The notes under the pieces were generated by a model. The model was not told the DNA's origin, searched no databases, and worked only from the letters and a program-made list of their open reading frames with translations. Shown piece by piece: positions 59,831-64,000 of a DNA stretch of 64,000 nucleotides. Origin of the DNA: Linanthus parryae (Eukaryota > Streptophyta > Magnoliopsida > Ericales > Polemoniaceae); NCBI GenBank assembly GCA_023055425.1, contig JALGPY010000009.1, positions 17,487,775 to 17,551,774 on the forward strand. Reading direction: 5' to 3'. The translations under genes and the position numbers were made by a program. The number at the start of each line of letters is the position of its first letter. The stretch's first letter is position 1.

Positions 59831-60680
59831 TAGCTGCTCAAACAATATTATAAATCATTTCATTTGCAAAAACATGATTCTATGTCTCTAACTAAATAAA
59901 AGTATCTTAAAAACATGACATGAACATCTTCTAAAAAACTTTAAGTGAGAACTAATTAAGGCTTTAGCGAAAAGAAAAAAATTAGACTTTGGTTTCGATT
60001 ACACCAAATTCTATTTTTCCATCCAATTGGAAAAAAGTATAATTTGGTGATATGGCATAGGATTTGGGGGAAGTGCGCGAAATGCACTTCACCTTTTCAC
60101 AAAAGTTACACAAAATGTTAAAGTTAGTGATTTGGTATTTTTCAAGTCAACAAATGTGAGAGGCTTACACCAAATAACACTTTTTTCTTTTCTTTTTTCT
60201 TTTTTTTTTTTTTGCTGATTTGATGGTTTTATTTGGGAGGCCGAAAACACAATATTATTATACTGTCAAATATGAGTATTGGTGTATTGTGGCAAAGACT
60301 CTAACTACAACACTGTGTTGGTAAATAATAATTTTAACCGATTTTGAACCCGGTTTACGACTAATCAGGTTGACGGATTAGGGAACTAAAAGTGGCTATG
60401 GAATTCTGTTACCTAGGTGGTAACAATGGCAATTCAGCACCAGTCGAAGGGAAGAAGCAGAGGGACGAAGGAGAGAAGAAGGAAGGGAAACATAGAGGAG
60501 AAGATAGAGTTAGGTTTGGAAATTTGCTTATTGATGTTTTTGTTAGAAAATTTACACCCTTTTATGACCACTAACCCTGACCGCTCGACCCTAATCATAA
60601 TTCGGATAAAGAATTGTATAGAGATCCCCAATAAAATCAAATAACAATAATTTAAAATATTAAATAAATTAACAAAATTA
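59831..60680. other. AT-rich intergenic region
   Basis: No gene supported. It includes a T-rich run near 60183-60213, a purine-rich stretch near 60450-60510 and the right arm (ATGTGAGAGGC, 60154-60164) of the weak inverted repeat. No LTR of the gypsy element to the right could be recognised here. Confidence 0.4.
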
Positions 60681-61274
60681 ACGTCGAGTCTTCGGCCGCA
60701 CATAATCACCCAAATACGTCGAAGGAACCACGTTGCCCTTAGGTCGCTCTTTGGGCTCGTCGTCTCCATTCACGACCTCATCATCATCAACATCCATGTC
60801 ACCTGGTAACGCAACCGTATCAACTCCCCCGGTCATGAAAAGCAGCTTTTCCTCAATCTATAAGGCAGGAAAGGCTTCGCGGATGTCAGCGACCGGTTCC
60901 CACGAAGGTGACGCCCCATCAGACCAAGAAACTAACCACTGCTGCTGAGGGGCACCCGAAACCAAAACCGTACGCTCCTGAGAGACATGCACTACCATAG
61001 GTCTACCGCGAAAGAACTGCTCGGGAAGAGCAACCGAAGGAGGACCCGACTCAGCGGGCACATGAGGCCGAAGCAATGAAACATGGAAAGTATCGTGTAG
61101 ACGACAGGCGTCCGGGAGAAGCAAACGATATGCAACCTGTCCATTGCGTTCCAGCACCTCAAAGGGCCTGTAGTACCGAGGAGCTAAATTTGTGGCCAAG
61201 GGACGGGCCGAGGAAAGCTGGCGGTACGGCCTAAGGCGAAACAAAACCAAAATCGCCGACCTGAAAGGAAACAT
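60681..61274 (-). pseudogene. gypsy element D: integrase C-terminus with chromodomain-like tail
   Basis: PRYYRPFEVLERNGQVAYRL, then LHDTFHVSLLRPH, then a chromodomain-like QQQWLVSWSDGASPSWEPVA followed by DIREAFPAL. After a TAG at about 60857 the same frame goes on as IEEKLLFMTGG and ends DYVRPKTRR near 60681. A chromodomain at the integrase end marks chromoviruses, which direct insertion to marked chromatin; the one here is shortened, so this is a likely but not certain assignment. Confidence 0.8.
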
Positions 61275-62100
61275 CCCGACGATGTTTGCTAGACTGAGTC
61301 CGCATCCGCTGTTGCATTTTTATTAAGTGATCCTTCAAGTCACGTAACACCTCATCATGTTCTGTCAACAACTCATCAACGGTGGGTGAACGACTCGGCC
61401 CTGGGAAGCTCGGAAATAAATACGGAGGATCACAACCGTATAGGGAACGGAAGGGAGACATGTTAATGCTCTCGTTATGACTGCAATTGAGCGCAAGCTC
61501 CGCTCAAGGGAGAAACGATGACCAGCATTTTGGGCATTCCGACACAAATGCGCGCAAATGCTGCTCTACGCCCCGATTCAACACCCCCGTCTGACCGTCC
61601 GTCTGTGCATGATAAGCGGTGCTAAACTTCAGATATGTTCCACTCAAACACATCAACTCCTTCCAAAAAGTACTGACGAAAAGGAGATCAGAATCCGACA
61701 CAAGGGTTTCCGAAAACCCGTGGTGCTTCACGACAACGTCCACAAAAAAACGTGCCACGCACGGAGAATCAAAATCAGTCAGAAGGGAAACAAAATGAAC
61801 GTATTTAGTGATACGATCAACCACCACCATGATTGCTGTGGAGCCCTGTGAGGTAGGAAGGCCAGTAACAAAATGCATAGACGCTACAGCCCAGACACGG
61901 TCCGGTATTGGTAACGGTTGGAGGAGGTCGGCCGGCTTTTGAGTAGAGTATTTCGTAGTCTGACAAACCATACATTTAGCCACAAACTGTTTCACATCAC
62001 TGCGCATACCTGGCCAATAGAAAACCCCAGAAAGGCAATGATAAGTTCTATCAACCCCAGCATGACCCGCCGTGGGAGCACTGTGAAACTCAGTCAACAA
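61231..62100 (-). pseudogene. gypsy element D: integrase zinc site and core
   Basis: H2C2 zinc region EFHSAPTAGHAGVDRTY and CMVCQTTKYSTQK, both pairs present. The rve core is recognisable, but VASMHFVTGLP has H where the first catalytic Asp is expected, and AYHAQTDGQTGVLNRGVEQH has G at the catalytic Glu position; the middle Asp is kept (LVSDSDLLFVSTFW). It then passes by a frameshift into MSPFRSLYGCDPPYLFPSFP. The enzyme would be inactive. Confidence 0.88.
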
Positions 62101-62760
62101 GAGGGCGCGAATAGAGGAATCACGGCTGACACAAATCCAGGATTTATAGTATAAAAAACTGGCTGTAAAAGGGAAGTGGGGGTGGGGGGGTTGGAATCAG
62201 ACTGGACCGTGGCCAATAACGCTTGTAGTTCCGGCATGGTAGAAGCTTCACGCCGAAGAGCATCTAAAACTGCAGGTAGGGGTGCATGGCCGAAAGTAAT
62301 AGGATAGATGGATCCTCGTCGTGTTCACGACTTGATAAGGCATCAGGAAATCGGTTCGCTGCACCTGGCTTGTACTCGATGCGAAACAGAAACCCCATCA
62401 ACTTGCGGATATAAAACTGCTGATCTGACGTTTGTATTACCTGGGAAAAAAGCTCCTTGAGACTTCGCTGATAACTGCGAATCACGAACTCCCATCCCAA
62501 CAAGTATTGTCGCCACTTCTGGACGGCTTCAACTACAACAGACAATTCTTTGTGATAGGCAGAGGCGGACTGTAGGCGTGGACCGATCTTCTTACTGAAG
62601 AAAGCCAAGGGTTGGCCCTGCTGAAGTAAAACCGCACCAAGCCTTTGTCTGAGGCGTCAGTCTCAATGACGAAAGTCAAACTAAAATTAGGAAGATGCAA
62701 AAATGGGGCAGTGGTCATGGCCTGTTTGAGGGCCGCAAAACTCAAATCAGCTCCCGGTGT
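62101..62760 (-). pseudogene. gypsy element D: RNase H
   Basis: FAALKQAMTTAPFLHLPNF, FVIETDASDKG (catalytic Asp present), then after a frameshift MAFFSKKIGPRLQSASAYHK, ELSVVVEAVQKWRQYLLG and FRIEYKPGAANRFPDALSSR. VIRSYQRSLKEL has Y where an Asp is usual. The connection between RNase H and integrase (62101-62263) is eroded. Confidence 0.82.
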
Positions 62761-63520
62761 CCATATGAATAAATATTCTTGAGCAAGTCAGTCAGTGGAG
62801 AAGCAACTGTGGCATAATCACGAATGAACCAGCGGTAGTACCCAGTTAAACCCAAGAACCCTCACAACTGTTTGACGGACGACGGAGTAGGCCATGCAAC
62901 CATGGCGTTAATCTGCTGAGAGTCTGCATGAAGCTGCCCTTCGGTTATCACGTGGTCCAAGTAGTCAACGCTCGTCCTGCTAAAGGAGCACTTTGTCATT
63001 TTAACATAAATCAATGCTCGGATAAAAGGAGTAGAAGCTGATCCAAGTGATGAGCATGCAACTCCAGAGAGGTGCTGTAGAGAAATATGTCGTCAAAGAA
63101 TACGATGACGAAGGAGCGCAACAGCGTACGAAAGATGCGGTTCATAGCCGCCTGAAAAGTGGAAGGTTCTTCGTTAGGCCAAATGGCATTACGAGGAACT
63201 CAAAATGGCCGTCGTGCGTACGAAAAGCAGTCTTCGCGATATCGGCATCATGCCTACAAATCTGGTGGTACCCGTAGCGTAAATCCGGCTTCGTGAAGTA
63301 ACGGGCTGCCTCAAGTTCATTGAACAATTCAACATTTGTTGGAATGGGAAACTGATCGGGAATTGTTTCAATCTTGAGCCAGCGATAATCCATGCAAAAG
63401 AGGTATGTGCAATCTTTCTTATGAACCAACATAATTGGCGACGAAAAAGCACTCTGGCTCGGCTGAATGATACCCTGATCCAACATCTCCCCAAATTGTC
63501 TCTCAATCTCAGATTTTCAG
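62761..63520 (-). pseudogene. gypsy element D: reverse transcriptase
   Basis: Upstream part open at 63142-63486: MLDQGIIQPSQSAFSSPIML, FCMDYRWLKIETIPDQFPIP, YFTKPDLRYGYHQI (catalytic Asp of the first motif present) and FLVMPFGLT. The catalytic pair is in another frame near 63080-63115 (VIVFFDDIFLYS). Frameshifts near 63140 and several stops towards the RNase H inactivate it. Confidence 0.87.
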
Positions 63521-64000
63521 AAAATAGGGATAACGATGTAGTCGTACATTAACCGGCTTAGTCCCCGGATTCAGGTGAATACAGTGGTCCCACTGGGCAA
63601 TGCAAACAAGTAGTTGTAGGATATCTGTTTCAACGCGTGATCAACCCCTGAAAGCACAATCTGGTTCCCTTCCCATGCAAATTTCATCTTCAGTTTTCTA
63701 ATATCATGAGAGATTTTCCCCTAAGTTTGAAGCCATTGAATTCCCAACACATCATCGATACCATGAACATAGAGAACATAAAGATCAACTTCAAAGACTG
63801 TGCCCTGCACCGTCAAAGGAGTTTTCGGGCAATAGTATGAGCAGTGCAGGGATGCGTCGTTACCCACATAAAATTGAAACAGAGACACTGGGTGCAATAA
63901 TAGGGACAACTGCTCGGCCATGGCATGGTGTATGAAATTGTGAATAATGCCGCCGTCAATTAGTATCTGCACAGTTACGTTTGAACTAGTACCAGTCAAT
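63521..64000 (-). pseudogene. gypsy element D: protease, cut by window end
   Basis: VTVQILIDGGIIHNFIHHAM is the retropepsin active-site region with DGG in place of D[ST]G. It is followed by GTVFEVDLYVLYVHGIDDVL and GIQWLQT, the usual end of a gypsy protease. gag would lie beyond the right edge of the window. The part 63521-63720 links to RT and is degraded. Confidence 0.78.

Noticed and set aside
60392..60574. Small plus-strand gene starting MAMEFCYLGG
   Set aside because: 60 codons in AT-rich DNA, lysine/glutamate-rich from a purine run, with no homology or context support.

Overview
This window is a repeat-rich stretch of plant nuclear DNA, most likely from a dicot. I see no host gene I can defend. 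Almost everything is LTR-retrotransposon sequence, nearly all transcribed from the minus strand. There is also one LINE fragment, one SINE-like or tRNA-like fragment and an AT-rich gap. The plant assignment rests on tRNA-Asp and tRNA-iMet primer binding sites, copia and gypsy polyprotein motifs of plant type, long AT-rich LTRs and a plant L1-type LINE. The species cannot be named from the sequence.

Layout. Positions 1-5117 hold a Ty3/gypsy-type element (A) that has gag and a protease but no reverse transcriptase or integrase. It is followed by a leader fragment plus LTR of a sister element (B, 5118-6637). Positions 6638-7750 and 15274-17891 are two halves of an old Ty1/copia element (Copia-O). 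They were split by a later copia element (Copia-N, 7751-15273) that has both LTRs, a PBS, a PPT and a perfect 5-bp target duplication (GTTTC). The leader of Copia-O (17892-19119, continuing at 46092) is split by a 27-kb block at 19125-46086.

That block is the centrepiece. It is a head-to-tail array of six LTRs and five internal regions (period about 5.03 kb), flanked as a whole by one 5-bp target duplication (GGCGG). The four middle LTRs are mosaics: their left ends match the outer right LTR and the rest matches the outer left LTR. So the array grew by unequal LTR-LTR recombination from a single insertion. Each internal region encodes two overlapping reading frames that I do not recognise (ORF A with a zinc-knuckle-like motif, ORF B of 272 codons). 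No gag, pol or integrase domain is visible, so the element was probably mobilised in trans.

From 46092 to 57553 lie a plus-strand copia LTR (46365-47477) and a copia family (Copia-C) with two full LTRs, two partial LTRs and degraded pol. A 3.99-kb direct tandem duplication (47066-51049 and 51050-55039) with a 6-bp CTCTCT microhomology at its junction explains the doubled LTR-pol unit. Positions 57554-58830 are a LINE reverse transcriptase fragment. Positions 58831-60680 are AT-rich with a SINE-like fragment. Positions 60681-64000 hold the 3' part of a degraded Ty3/gypsy element whose integrase ends in a chromodomain-like segment.

Inferred order of events: Copia-O first; then Copia-N, gypsy A/B, the array founder and the plus-strand copia; then expansion of the array and the 3.99-kb duplication. 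The second event postdates the plus-strand LTR, because it copies part of it. All coordinates were read by eye and similarity statements are visual; no alignments were run.
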